Below are positions 26,158-35,696 of a stretch of 44,330 bases of DNA, piece by piece. The DNA lies in assembly GCA_013289115.1 (NCBI GenBank), contig JABDAQ010000001.1, forward strand, positions 33,037 to 77,366, read 5' to 3'. The stretch is from Gammaproteobacteria bacterium. GTDB lineage: Bacteria > Pseudomonadota > Gammaproteobacteria > Diplorickettsiales > Diplorickettsiaceae. Every line of letters starts with the position of its first letter. Positions within the stretch are counted from its first letter, which is position 1. The notes under the pieces were generated by a model. The model was not told where the DNA came from, did no database searches, and saw only the letters and a list, made by a program, of their open reading frames with translations. The translations under genes and the position numbers were made by a program.

Positions 26158-26613
26158 TTATAACGCTAAGGATCCTAATTCTCCGGACAACTCGGATGCT
26201 TGTAATCCTTCTAGCAGCCAATCAGAACGTTTAGCATTCCAGGTTGCTTCATCCCATAATTCAATCTTTTTACTTTGACCCACCAGCATGACTTTTTTAC
26301 CCAGCTTGGCATAATCGCGTAATAAGCTCGGCAAGAGAATGCGTCCATTGTTATCAAACTCTAATTCTGTTGCATGACCAATCAAGAGTCGCTGAATACG
26401 GCGCGTAACAGGATTAAAACTAGGTAACGCATTTAATTTTGCTTCAATCTGCTCCCATTCTCTGAGTGGGTATAACAATAAACAAGGTGATTCTGTATCA
26501 ATCGTTATGACAACTTGTTTACATTCATGTTGAGTTAGCCGCTCGCGATAACGGACAGGCAAGGCAATCCGGCCTTTTACATCCAGCACAACCAGACTGA
26601 TACCGCGAAACAT
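26158..26613 (-). CDS. mraZ: Transcriptional regulator MraZ
   Basis: MraZ is a DNA-binding ring protein that represses its own division-cluster promoter in E. coli. The 151-residue protein has two AbrB/SpoVT-like halves, each with the DxxxR core: DVKGRIALPVRYRERL near 11-26 and DNNGRILLPSLLRDYA about 75 residues later. It is the first gene of the operon. Upstream are a good sigma-70 promoter and a set of TGGG/GGGTGG repeats, which fit autoregulation. A small perfect hairpin (AAGCAAT/ATTGCTT, 26625-26642) sits just before the ribosome binding region. Confidence 0.96.
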   Translation of the reverse strand: MFRGISLVVLDVKGRIALPVRYRERLTQHECKQVVITIDTESPCLLLYPLREWEQIEAKLNALPSFNPVTRRIQRLLIGHATELEFDNNGRILLPSLLRDYAKLGKKVMLVGQSKKIELWDEATWNAKRSDWLLEGLQASELSGELGSLAL

Positions 26614-26707
26614 AATAAGCCCTTAAGCAATCTGCATTGCTTATGTTATTTGATGTATCTTGATTGCGAAAAACACAGGAATGGAATCTACATAAATATC
26701 CCTGTTT

Positions 26708-26734
26708 CCACCCTTATGATCCACCCTCACCCAC
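26708..26734 (-). promoter_or_regulatory. Likely MraZ-binding repeats
   Basis: Reading toward mraZ, the strand carries GTGGG, then GGGTGG twice in 27 bp, between the promoter and the gene. Known MraZ sites are direct repeats of TGGG-type boxes with short spacers in the same position. The spacing here is less regular than in E. coli, so the exact boxes are uncertain. Confidence 0.5.
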
Positions 26735-26746
26735 TTTATACCACTT

Positions 26747-26776
26747 ACTATAGAAAGTGGTCATAAGCATTGTCAA
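26747..26776 (-). promoter_or_regulatory. Sigma-70-type promoter of the mraZ operon
   Basis: On the minus strand TTGACA (26771-26776) and TATAGT (26747-26752) are 18 bp apart, facing mraZ. The -10 region lies in an inverted repeat (ACCACTT ... AAGTGGT, 26740-26762). The -35 hexamer lies in the copy A end of the direct repeat shared with the region after 28683. Confidence 0.65.
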
Positions 26777-26856
26777 GGCGATTCTGAATAACGAATACCT
26801 TTCCTTTTGACAGCTGTGAATAAATACAATAAATTAACGCAGAAATTATAATAATT
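26766..26856 (+). repeat. Direct repeat, copy A (about 90 bp)
   Basis: This stretch matches 28683-28770 with a 1-bp shift and some scattered differences. Shared blocks are AGCATTG, AAGGCGATT, GAATAC, TTGACAGCTGTGAATAAATA and AATAAATTAACGCAGAA. In copy B the first part is the end of the protease/NTPase gene; here the matching frame is broken, so copy A looks like the leftover end of a lost paralogue plus a promoter. Confidence 0.8.
26807..26835 (+). promoter_or_regulatory. Promoter of the protease/NTPase-like gene
   Basis: TTGACA (26807-26812), a 17-bp spacer and TAAATT (26830-26835) form a convincing sigma-70 promoter inside repeat copy A, 33 bp before the ATG at 26869. It is back-to-back with the mraZ promoter. 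Confidence 0.6.
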
Positions 26857-26868
26857 ATTCAAATCACT

Positions 26869-28728
26869 ATGCCGACAAAAAAATCACCTAATAAACCACC
26901 GCACAAAGCAATATGTTATTTAAAATATCTCCATAAAAAACATCCATCTTCTGAATTTGTTCAATACTTATCTTCATTTGCTACTGCGCGCGACAAAACG
27001 CTTGAAGTGTTTGTTGAAGGTATTGAAGCGTTTACGAAAATCGCTAATCTTCATCCCTCAAAGAGAATAAAATTCTATGGAAATCAATTTGCTGGACTTC
27101 ATTACAATAATGATTTAGCAAAACTATGGAACAAAATGTCGTCTGACGTTATTAGGGCTTCTCAATTAAATTACCTATCTCCTCCTGAATGGGATTATCA
27201 ATCCGTAAAGGAAGGCTGGCTCAGCTTAATTTACAAGGGCGATAAATTAAGCAGTGCTTTAGATAAACTGATTCAAGGACCCACTGTGATTGACTGCGGT
27301 ATGTTTTGTCAGCTGAGCCTTTGGTTTGGTATCAGGTATATGCTTGGTAATACTGCGTTTGATCAATTATTCGGTAATGCACCTTTTTATCTTACACAGT
27401 TAACGTATGATCCCATTGCAGAACCTTACAAACCCTATCTTGGAAATCTGCTTTATCCATTTTTAGAATTCGATAATAAAGAAAACTTTCATGAAGTGTA
27501 TATTTCAAATGTTAAAAACCATGCATGTTACTTTTTAAAGCATCCAGGTGGAAACTATAGCAACGATAACTGTGTTGTTATTCGAGGAAAATACATAATT
27601 TTTGATCCATCATTAGAAAACACTGCAGAATTAAGTAGGTCTGATGTTGAACAACTGCTATTAGGCGTTTTTAATGCGCAACAGGATAGTAACGACGAAG
27701 CGAAAATAGCCGCTTATCAAACACAGAATCCTAAATCAATACATCCAGGATTTGAAATAAGTTACGGTGAATTAGTAGCATGTGCAAAGACGCTATCTGA
27801 TTATAAGATTGACGAACAAGAATTTAGGCAGACTGAAAATGATAACAAAGACCTTCATGTACGATTTAATTTTAAAAAGTTCTGCCAGTGGGTCATGCAA
27901 ATCAGCGATCGAAATCTAGACGTAGTTGATTATGAGCCTCTGAGCGTCGATCAACTGCGTATCCCTGAATCATTACTCACTAAAATTCCTTATGAAAACC
28001 AATCAGACATGTCATTTTCTACGTTTAAGGCAGATACACCCTTACATGAAGAAATGTTCGCTATTGCTAAAAAGTTTTGCTTTGATGTCATGAATAAAAA
28101 ATCAGTGTGCGTGATTTTAACCGGTAAAGCAGGCATTGGGAAAACAGCCTCAGCCGTTTCCTGCGCTAAAGAATTGATAAGTAGAGAAAAAAAGATTATT
28201 TGGATATCGGAAGTCATGGTACGTGGATGGGCTGATAAATCAAAAAGTAAGGAAGAATTATCTGCATGTGAAGATGAAATTCGTCAACTATTACAAAGCG
28301 ATCCTGATGCAGTATTTTTAGACGACGACAATCTTATTGATTATTCTGGAAAAATACTGCTTGAAGAAATATATGGCTGGTATGTAACTCATCTGGGGAG
28401 AGGATTATTTATTACGTCAAATGAACCAATTACTTTTAAGGAGTGTTATGGATTAAAGTTCGACAAAAAATATTATTACCCACCGTTTACTGGATATTTC
28501 TCTGAGCAATATCAAAATACTCTGATTAGATCAGGATTAAATGCAGGGAGCATGAGGATGAAGCCTGACTTCAACATTGCTGAACGTTCTGATGAAGAAA
28601 AAACTGAGCAACTTGCAAGCCATTTATTTTTCTCGTGCAATAATGTACGATACGACCTAGATGATAATGATCAGAAGGCATTAGCATTGCTAAGGCGATT
28701 TCCTAAACAAAGAATACTTTTAATTTGA
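26869..28728 (+). CDS. Candidate papain-like protease fused to a P-loop NTPase
   Basis: A 619-residue protein without recognised full-length relatives. The N-terminal half contains, in the order used by papain-fold enzymes, TVIDCGMFCQLSLWFG (candidate nucleophile C143), KNHACYFLKH (candidate H218) and GKYIIFDPS (candidate D246). The C-terminal half is a P-loop NTPase: ILTGKAGIGKT (G-loop 419-426), AVFLDDDN (Walker B, about 482-488) and LFITSNEP, similar to DnaC/IstB-like AAA+ cores. There is no signal peptide or membrane helix. The triad is inferred from spacing only; transglutaminase-like or amidase activity would fit as well. It starts behind a promoter in repeat copy A and ends inside copy B. 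Confidence 0.6.
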   Translation: MPTKKSPNKPPHKAICYLKYLHKKHPSSEFVQYLSSFATARDKTLEVFVEGIEAFTKIANLHPSKRIKFYGNQFAGLHYNNDLAKLWNKMSSDVIRASQLNYLSPPEWDYQSVKEGWLSLIYKGDKLSSALDKLIQGPTVIDCGMFCQLSLWFGIRYMLGNTAFDQLFGNAPFYLTQLTYDPIAEPYKPYLGNLLYPFLEFDNKENFHEVYISNVKNHACYFLKHPGGNYSNDNCVVIRGKYIIFDPSLENTAELSRSDVEQLLLGVFNAQQDSNDEAKIAAYQTQNPKSIHPGFEISYGELVACAKTLSDYKIDEQEFRQTENDNKDLHVRFNFKKFCQWVMQISDRNLDVVDYEPLSVDQLRIPESLLTKIPYENQSDMSFSTFKADTPLHEEMFAIAKKFCFDVMNKKSVCVILTGKAGIGKTASAVSCAKELISREKKIIWISEVMVRGWADKSKSKEELSACEDEIRQLLQSDPDAVFLDDDNLIDYSGKILLEEIYGWYVTHLGRGLFITSNEPITFKECYGLKFDKKYYYPPFTGYFSEQYQNTLIRSGLNAGSMRMKPDFNIAERSDEEKTEQLASHLFFSCNNVRYDLDDNDQKALALLRRFPKQRILLI

Positions 28729-28770
28729 CAGCTGTGAATAAATATAATAAATTAACGCAGAATAATAATT
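28683..28770 (+). repeat. Direct repeat, copy B (about 88 bp)
   Basis: Second copy of the repeat at 26766-26856, about 1918 bp downstream. Its first half is coding (the last 15 codons of the protease/NTPase-like gene) and its second half is the intergenic promoter of the next gene. Confidence 0.8.
28725..28753 (+). promoter_or_regulatory. Promoter of the 409-residue gene, duplicated from copy A
   Basis: TTGACA (28725-28730), a 17-bp spacer and TAAATT (28748-28753) repeat the upstream promoter almost base for base. The -35 hexamer overlaps the stop codon of the protease/NTPase-like gene. Confidence 0.55.
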
Positions 28771-28826
28771 GATTAGATATCTCTCTATTTCTGCTTCAAT
28801 AATAATTACAGAAGAAGAATATAACT

Positions 28827-30056
28827 ATGCTAAAGAATAAATCCAGATCATCCACTCAGACTAATGATCTGTCTGAAAAGCAGAAAGAAGCTTTAGAACA
28901 GTGTTTACTTAAAATAATAGAAAAAAAAGAAACAAAAAAGGATGTGATTCAAGCAGTGTTTGCTTTGGAAAAAACAAATTATTCTGAAATGGAGAGCTTA
29001 TTAAACAATATAAGCAAAATACGAAAAGAACCATTGGATAAATTAGTAGAAAAGCTACTGTTTGATGCAAACAACCCAACCGTGTTTTATCAAGCGCTCT
29101 CTATAGGAAAATTAAACGCGGCAAATTTAATTTTTGATTTATTTGCTATATTATCCGATGGCTTTTTGTCGAACGGAGGGCTAGCTCTTGACTGTTTCAC
29201 CGACAGCCATAATCCATCACCTATTTTTCAGTGCGCCATAGATAAAAAAGCATCCATTCTAATAAGAAAAATGCTAAAAAACCCACGTTTAGATATAGAG
29301 GGTATGTTCGATCGTTTTTTTGATCAAACGGCGAAAGTTTATCGAAATTTAATGAAATACGCAGTTGAAGAAAAAGATCAAGAAATTTTTGGCTTACTCA
29401 TAAGCAGAATAGACGAAAAAAATCTTGCTCCTAAAAGGAAGTCTGCTAAAAACAATTTATTTATCTCAGAATCAAACGCTGAGGAATTACGCTCCTCTCT
29501 TTTCGACACAACAACATTAAAATCGCTTCGCAATTTTAAATCCTACTTAGAAAAAAACAGCTCATCAGATCAGAGCTTAATAGTAATAAACAATGCAATC
29601 GATGAAAAACAAAAAACCAAGCCGGACTTAATCATTGAACAGATAGAAAAATTCAGAGATAAGCTTGCCACAGAGTCTAGCCAATCAGATCAGCTTAAAG
29701 AATCGAGAAATCAATTACCTAAACTTGAAAAATTACTGTCGGCCATTATAAATTTTTTTGAGTCTAAAGATGTTCAAAAGAATTCAATTACATCTGCGCT
29801 TATGGAAGAAATTTCTCAAAAATTAAAAGAACCTGGAAAAACAACAGATGAACGTTGCGAAAACATAAAGCGCTGTTTAGAAGACGCACGCGATAAGCTA
29901 GAGTCATCAAAGTTACCGTTGAACAACTTACTTTCCTTTTTTACTAAATCTAACTCTACGAATCTCTTAGCAACACAGTTGGATGATATCATAGCCGCTT
30001 CCGATGAAAAAGCGTGTGATCTATCGTTAGTGCCTACTACTTCTCAGCTAAGTTAA
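28827..30056 (+). CDS. Unrecognised helical protein, paralogue 1
   Basis: A 409-residue, Lys/Glu/Leu-rich, probably all-helical soluble protein. Its first 200 residues read like degenerate ankyrin-type helices (for example PIFQCAIDKKASILIRKML, KYAVEEKDQEIFGLLISRID). The remainder looks like coiled coil (EQIEKFRDKL). It is clearly paralogous to the gene at 30333: both begin with a Ser/Thr-rich SSTQxNxL stretch, share FFDQTAKVYRNLMKYAVEEK nearly exactly, and end in LS. This copy has about 40 extra residues between INNAIDEKQ and LEKLL. The ATG follows AGAAGAATATAACT. No function can be named; effector-like is a guess. Confidence 0.7.
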   Translation: MLKNKSRSSTQTNDLSEKQKEALEQCLLKIIEKKETKKDVIQAVFALEKTNYSEMESLLNNISKIRKEPLDKLVEKLLFDANNPTVFYQALSIGKLNAANLIFDLFAILSDGFLSNGGLALDCFTDSHNPSPIFQCAIDKKASILIRKMLKNPRLDIEGMFDRFFDQTAKVYRNLMKYAVEEKDQEIFGLLISRIDEKNLAPKRKSAKNNLFISESNAEELRSSLFDTTTLKSLRNFKSYLEKNSSSDQSLIVINNAIDEKQKTKPDLIIEQIEKFRDKLATESSQSDQLKESRNQLPKLEKLLSAIINFFESKDVQKNSITSALMEEISQKLKEPGKTTDERCENIKRCLEDARDKLESSKLPLNNLLSFFTKSNSTNLLATQLDDIIAASDEKACDLSLVPTTSQLS

Positions 30057-30259
30057 TTTTTATGTAACACTCCAGCTTTTTGGTCTGCGGTTACCTTACA
30101 AAAATCCTATTCATATAATTTTATACACAATATGATACTTGCAATTCCACCTGGAATGCGAAAGACTTCAGTATCCTGACATACCTAACCTCTTTTTTTG
30201 TTTGTCTCATCAAGCCAAGATAGAGATTACTCTATGTCAGAATATTTTTACTCCCTTTC

Positions 30260-30313
30260 ACTCAAAGCTTTTCCAATCTCACCAGTACAACTGGTAGCTT
30301 ACCAGCTTTGAGT
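30260..30313 (+). promoter_or_regulatory. Nested, mutually exclusive hairpins in a leader
   Basis: Outer arms ACTCAAAGCT (30260-30269) and AGCTTTGAGT (30304-30313) are perfectly complementary. Inside are two overlapping smaller hairpins, CCAGT-ACA-ACTGG (30282-30294) and CTGGTA-GCT-TACCAG (30291-30305), that cannot form together. The block ends 19 bp before the ATG of the next gene. It could be an RNA switch-like leader, an operator, or a terminator of the previous gene; no T-run follows. Confidence 0.5.
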
Positions 30314-30332
30314 TAATAAAAAGAATATAACT

Positions 30333-31475
30333 ATGTCAGGAAATCAATCCACATCATCCACTCAGGCTAATAATTTGTATGAAAAACAAAAAAAAGCTTT
30401 AGAACACCGTTTATTTAAAATAATGAAAAAAGAAGTAGTAAAAGAAGAGAATGTGATTAAGTTAGCATTTGATGCAGTAAAAACAAATCACTCTGAAGTG
30501 CTGAGCTTATTAATCAATATAAGCAAAATACCAGAAGAAACATTGGAAAAATTGGCAACGCAACTGATAGATGCAGCAAATGACAACTCAACCGAGTTTT
30601 ATCAAGCTCTCTTTGAAAACGTAGACATGGCGCATGTGATTTTTGATTTATCTCATTTATTACCCGATCGCTATTTATCGAACGCAGGGTTAGCTCGTGA
30701 CTGTTTCATCGCCGTTCTTCCTAATCAAGCACCTATTTTTCAGTGCGCCATAGATAAAAAAGCATCCGACTTAATAAGCAAAATGCTTCGAAACCCACGT
30801 TTAGATATAGAGGGTGTGCTCGAGCGTCTTTTTGATCAAACGGCGAAAGTCTATCGAAATTTAATGAAATACGCAGTTGAAGAAAAAGATCAAGAAATTT
30901 TCGGGTTGCTCATGAGCAGAATAGACGAAAAAAATCTTGGTCCCAAAATACCGTCTTGCCAAAACGGTCTTCTTATTTCAAACGATCTCCTTATCTCAGA
31001 CTTAGACGCTAAGGAATTACGTGCCTCTCTTTTCGACACAACAACATTACAATCGCTTTGCAATTTTAAATCCCACTTAATCGAAAAAAACAGCCCAGAT
31101 CAGGATTTAATAGTAATAAGCAATGCAATCCTTAGAAAATTACTGTTGGTTATCAACAAGTTGTTTGAGTCTAAGGATGATCAAAAGAATCCAATTCTAT
31201 CTGCGCTTATGAAAGAAGCTTCTAAAGAATTAAAAGAACCTAAAGAAACTAGAGAAACAATAGATGAATGTCTCAGAAACTTAACCCGCTGTTTAGAAAA
31301 CGCATACAGTAAACTAAAGCCATCTTGGAAGGATAAGCTATCGGCTTTTTTTACTTCATCTCACTCCTTAGAAGATCCATTAAGAAAGTTGGATGATCTC
31401 CTTACCATTATTACCATTATTTCTGAAGAAAAAGCGTGTGGTCTACCGTTAATGTCTACTTCTCGGCTAAGTTAA
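30333..31475 (+). CDS. Unrecognised helical protein, paralogue 2
   Basis: A 380-residue paralogue of the gene at 28827. It keeps the SSTQANNL start, the APIFQCAIDKKASDLISKML and RLFDQTAKVYRNLMKYAVEE blocks, DTTTLQSLCNFKS and the C-terminal LS. About 40 residues of the coiled-coil region are missing relative to paralogue 1, and the N-terminal third is more diverged than the middle. The sequence before its ATG (AAGAATATAACT) repeats that of paralogue 1. It ends convergently 23 bp from murI. Function unknown. Confidence 0.7.
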   Translation: MSGNQSTSSTQANNLYEKQKKALEHRLFKIMKKEVVKEENVIKLAFDAVKTNHSEVLSLLINISKIPEETLEKLATQLIDAANDNSTEFYQALFENVDMAHVIFDLSHLLPDRYLSNAGLARDCFIAVLPNQAPIFQCAIDKKASDLISKMLRNPRLDIEGVLERLFDQTAKVYRNLMKYAVEEKDQEIFGLLMSRIDEKNLGPKIPSCQNGLLISNDLLISDLDAKELRASLFDTTTLQSLCNFKSHLIEKNSPDQDLIVISNAILRKLLLVINKLFESKDDQKNPILSALMKEASKELKEPKETRETIDECLRNLTRCLENAYSKLKPSWKDKLSAFFTSSHSLEDPLRKLDDLLTIITIISEEKACGLPLMSTSRLS

Positions 31476-31498
31476 TTTTTATTTTGGATCTTTGGAAT

Positions 31499-32290
31499 TT
31501 ATCCATGAAACTTTTCAATCTTATCTCCTAATAAATCATCGCTTACAATGCTACGTGCAGTATGTTCATAAACAAAAGGATCTCCCGTGACATAATGCAC
31601 GATGCGGCCTAAATGATCAGACGGCGTTTTTTTATATTGTTTGGAAACAACATCAGAAACGACTTGCGCGCTGTCTACAAGATGAACAGTAGAACCTATC
31701 ACCGTTTGAAATGTAGATTTCAACCAAGGATAATGCGTACAGCCAAGAATTAACGTATCGATTGAAGGACAGCTGGCTAAATAATAACGAATTAAAAGTT
31801 CTGCTTCCTGACTTTGGCACAAACCTTCTTCTACTAAATGTACAAGCATGGGACAAGCATGCGCCCAAACATTCAAATTCTTTTTTGCTAATAAATCTTG
31901 ATAAATGCCAGAGGCAATTGTACTGGCGGTAGCAATCAAACCCACCTGCCCTGTTTTTGTACTGCGAGAGGCTGCTTCAACACCGGGCTCTAATACGCCC
32001 CAAATGGGTACTGAACAATGTTGTTGCAAAGCAGGTAATGCCAAAGCAGACGCTGTATTGCAAGCGACAACAATACCAACAACATTTTTCTGCACTAAAA
32101 AATGGGCAATCTCTAACGAAAATTTTATGATCATAGCGCGCGATTTACGCCCGTAAGGATAACGCGCCGTATCGCCAACATAAATAAAGTTCTGATACGG
32201 CATTTTAGCTTTCAGCGCTTTCAAGACAGTAAGACCGCCAATGCCAGAATCAAATATACCTAAAGGATATTGCATGTCCGTGCTGCTCAT
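31499..32290 (-). CDS. murI: Glutamate racemase
   Basis: MurI makes D-glutamate for peptidoglycan precursors. The 263-residue protein has the N-terminal GIFDSGIGGLTVLKAL (catalytic Asp/Ser), FIYVGDTARYPYG, VVACNTASALAL (first catalytic Cys), VGLIATASTIASG and TLILGCTHYPWL (second catalytic Cys). Its ATG overlaps the ftsK stop by one base (TAATG), so it is translated from the ftsK message. The location near ftsK rather than other mur genes is not unusual for this gene. Confidence 0.96.
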   Translation of the reverse strand: MSSTDMQYPLGIFDSGIGGLTVLKALKAKMPYQNFIYVGDTARYPYGRKSRAMIIKFSLEIAHFLVQKNVVGIVVACNTASALALPALQQHCSVPIWGVLEPGVEAASRSTKTGQVGLIATASTIASGIYQDLLAKKNLNVWAHACPMLVHLVEEGLCQSQEAELLIRYYLASCPSIDTLILGCTHYPWLKSTFQTVIGSTVHLVDSAQVVSDVVSKQYKKTPSDHLGRIVHYVTGDPFVYEHTARSIVSDDLLGDKIEKFHG

Positions 32291-34623
32291 TATTCGTTCT
32301 CTCGATCGGGAATTAATACCTCGCGATTCCCATTGCTTTCCATACTGCTAACCAATCCAGCCTGTTCCATATCTTCCATGATTCGCGCCGCGCGATTATA
32401 GCCAATCTTTAAACGACGCTGCACACTGGAAATAGAAGCGCGTCTTGTTTGTATCACAATCTGAACTGCTTGATCATATAAGGGATCTTGTTCGCCATTC
32501 GGATTACCGCCTGTGCCTGATCCTGCCTCACCGTTTTCATCTCCATAAGCAGTAATAGATAATTTATAATCAGGCGGACCTAATTTTTTGAGTGAATCTG
32601 CTACCTTATGAACTTCATGATCCGCGACAAAAGCGCCATGCACGCGAATCGGCGATCCAGTTCCGGGTGCTAAATACAACATATCACCATGTCCCAATAA
32701 TTGTTCTGCCCCTTGCTGATCTAATATCGTACGTGAATCGATTTTAGAAGATACTTGAAAAGCAATGCGTGTTGGAATATTAGCTTTGATCAAGCCTGTA
32801 ATAACATCGACCGAAGGTCTTTGTGTTGCCAAAATCAGATGAATGCCGGCCGCTCTCGCTTTTTGAGCAATGCGCGCGATTAATTCTTCAACCTTTTTAC
32901 CAACCACCATCATCATATCGGCAAATTCATCGATTAAAACAATAACATAAGGCAATTCTGCTAAAGGCTCTGCCGTTTCAGTTTGTGTGGGTTGCCATAA
33001 TGGATCCAGTAAAGGTTTACCTTTCTCGATGGCATCGAAAACTTTTTGATTATAACTGGCTAGATTACGCACGCCTAAATGTGCCATTAATTTATAACGT
33101 CGTTCCATTTCAGCCACACACCAACGCAAAGCATTCGCAGCCTCTTTCATATCGGTGACCACAGGCGCTAATAAATGCGGAATTCCTTCGTAGATCGCAA
33201 GTTCAAGCATTTTTGGATCGATCATGATCAAACGTACTTTTCGTGGAGTTGCTTTGAACAAAATACTCAGCAACATTGCATTGAGTCCAACTGATTTGCC
33301 TGATCCGGTTGTGCCTGCAACCAATAAATGCGGCATCTTGCTCAAATCAACCACAACAGCATGACCTGCAATATCTTTTCCCAAAGCTAAAGACAACGAA
33401 GAGCTCGCTTGTTGATAATTTTTTGAACTCAATATTTCACTTAAGCGCACGATTTCACGATGACGATTAGGAACTTCCAATCCAACAACCGATTTTCCCG
33501 GAATGACTTCCACAATACGTACACTAATCACAGAAAGCGAGCGAGCGAGATCTTTAGCAAGACTCGTAATGCGACTGACTTTAATGCCGGGCGCTAATTT
33601 CATTTCAAATCGTGTAATAACAGGACCTGGATAAACACCAGAAACCTGAACCTCAATGCCGAAATCCTTTAAACGCAGCTCAACCTCGCGCGATAATTGC
33701 TCCAGCTCTGCTTTTGAATACCCTTCTTGTGCCGCAGGCGCTGGTTGATCTAAACATTTTAAGTCAGGTAACGATTCATTTGTGTGTACAGGTTCTACCA
33801 AAACAGGACGTGCAGGCTGTGTAATGACAGGTTTACTTATCGCAGGCGTAGTTGCCACTTTGGATGCAACCGATTGTTCGATCAATTTTACTGATTTTAT
33901 TTCTGAGCATTTTTTAATAATAGGTTTTATTTCCTCATCCAATTGAGTGGAAACCAATTGTAAGGCAGCTGTGCGCGCTGCTTTGCGACGTATCTGCCAT
34001 GTTTGCGCTACCTTGAACAGGACTTCTTTACACAGTTTGCCTAGTAATCGGATCGGTCTATGAGCGATCTGCAACCAAGATAATCCTGTTACCAAGGTCA
34101 TTCCCGCTGATAATAAAGCACTTAAAAATAAAAATGTGCCCACTAAATTGAATTGTGCAATGAGTGCAGCTGCGATAATTTGGCCCAAATAGCCACCCTT
34201 CGTGTGATGCAACATCCTGTTATGATGCAGATAATTATAATGAGCCTCTACGCCACTCATAATGCCACATGCCGAAACAAAAATGGCAATAAATCCTAAG
34301 CCACGTACCAATAAAAATGGATAATGTATAGACTCAGACGCTGTACCAGAATTTTTGAAACGCATCCAGCTCAACAATATAAGCAAGCAAGGAAACAGAT
34401 ACGCTAAGTAACCGAAGCTATTTAGAAAAAAACCCGCCACAATGACGCCGACAGGTCCCTCAATATTAGAAGCCAATAAAGGAATCAAAGGGAAAGGTCG
34501 GTATGTTACAAAAGCAATAATAAGGAATACCGAAAAAGCGATACTTACTACAAACAAACCTTCGATCAAACGTTGTTGAAAATTTAAATGATCGGAAGTT
34601 AAACGGTTGGCTTTTCGTTTCAC
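32290..34623 (-). CDS. ftsK: DNA translocase FtsK
   Basis: FtsK anchors at the septum and pumps DNA to the dif site for XerCD recombination. I start it at the GTG at 34621-34623 because AGAGGGG lies just upstream; the longer frame to 34725 would run into trxB. The 777 residues hold four N-terminal membrane helices, a short linker (about 100 residues, less than in E. coli), the RecA-like motor with GTTGSGKS (Walker A), [10 protein letters not shown] (Walker B) and [14 protein letters not shown], and a C-terminal gamma winged helix ([19 protein letters not shown]) that reads KOPS. murI follows with coupled translation. Confidence 0.95.
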   Translation of the reverse strand: MKRKANRLTSDHLNFQQRLIEGLFVVSIAFSVFLIIAFVTYRPFPLIPLLASNIEGPVGVIVAGFFLNSFGYLAYLFPCLLILLSWMRFKNSGTASESIHYPFLLVRGLGFIAIFVSACGIMSGVEAHYNYLHHNRMLHHTKGGYLGQIIAAALIAQFNLVGTFLFLSALLSAGMTLVTGLSWLQIAHRPIRLLGKLCKEVLFKVAQTWQIRRKAARTAALQLVSTQLDEEIKPIIKKCSEIKSVKLIEQSVASKVATTPAISKPVITQPARPVLVEPVHTNESLPDLKCLDQPAPAAQEGYSKAELEQLSREVELRLKDFGIEVQVSGVYPGPVITRFEMKLAPGIKVSRITSLAKDLARSLSVISVRIVEVIPGKSVVGLEVPNRHREIVRLSEILSSKNYQQASSSLSLALGKDIAGHAVVVDLSKMPHLLVAGTTGSGKSVGLNAMLLSILFKATPRKVRLIMIDPKMLELAIYEGIPHLLAPVVTDMKEAANALRWCVAEMERRYKLMAHLGVRNLASYNQKVFDAIEKGKPLLDPLWQPTQTETAEPLAELPYVIVLIDEFADMMMVVGKKVEELIARIAQKARAAGIHLILATQRPSVDVITGLIKANIPTRIAFQVSSKIDSRTILDQQGAEQLLGHGDMLYLAPGTGSPIRVHGAFVADHEVHKVADSLKKLGPPDYKLSITAYGDENGEAGSGTGGNPNGEQDPLYDQAVQIVIQTRRASISSVQRRLKIGYNRAARIMEDMEQAGLVSSMESNGNREVLIPDRENE

Positions 34624-34665
34624 AGCGCCCCTCTGATGCGTTATTTCAGGATTGTTTAATAATAA

Positions 34666-35661
<996 letters not shown>

Positions 35662-35696
35662 AATGACTGGATTCAACAGACGACTTCTTGGACCTC

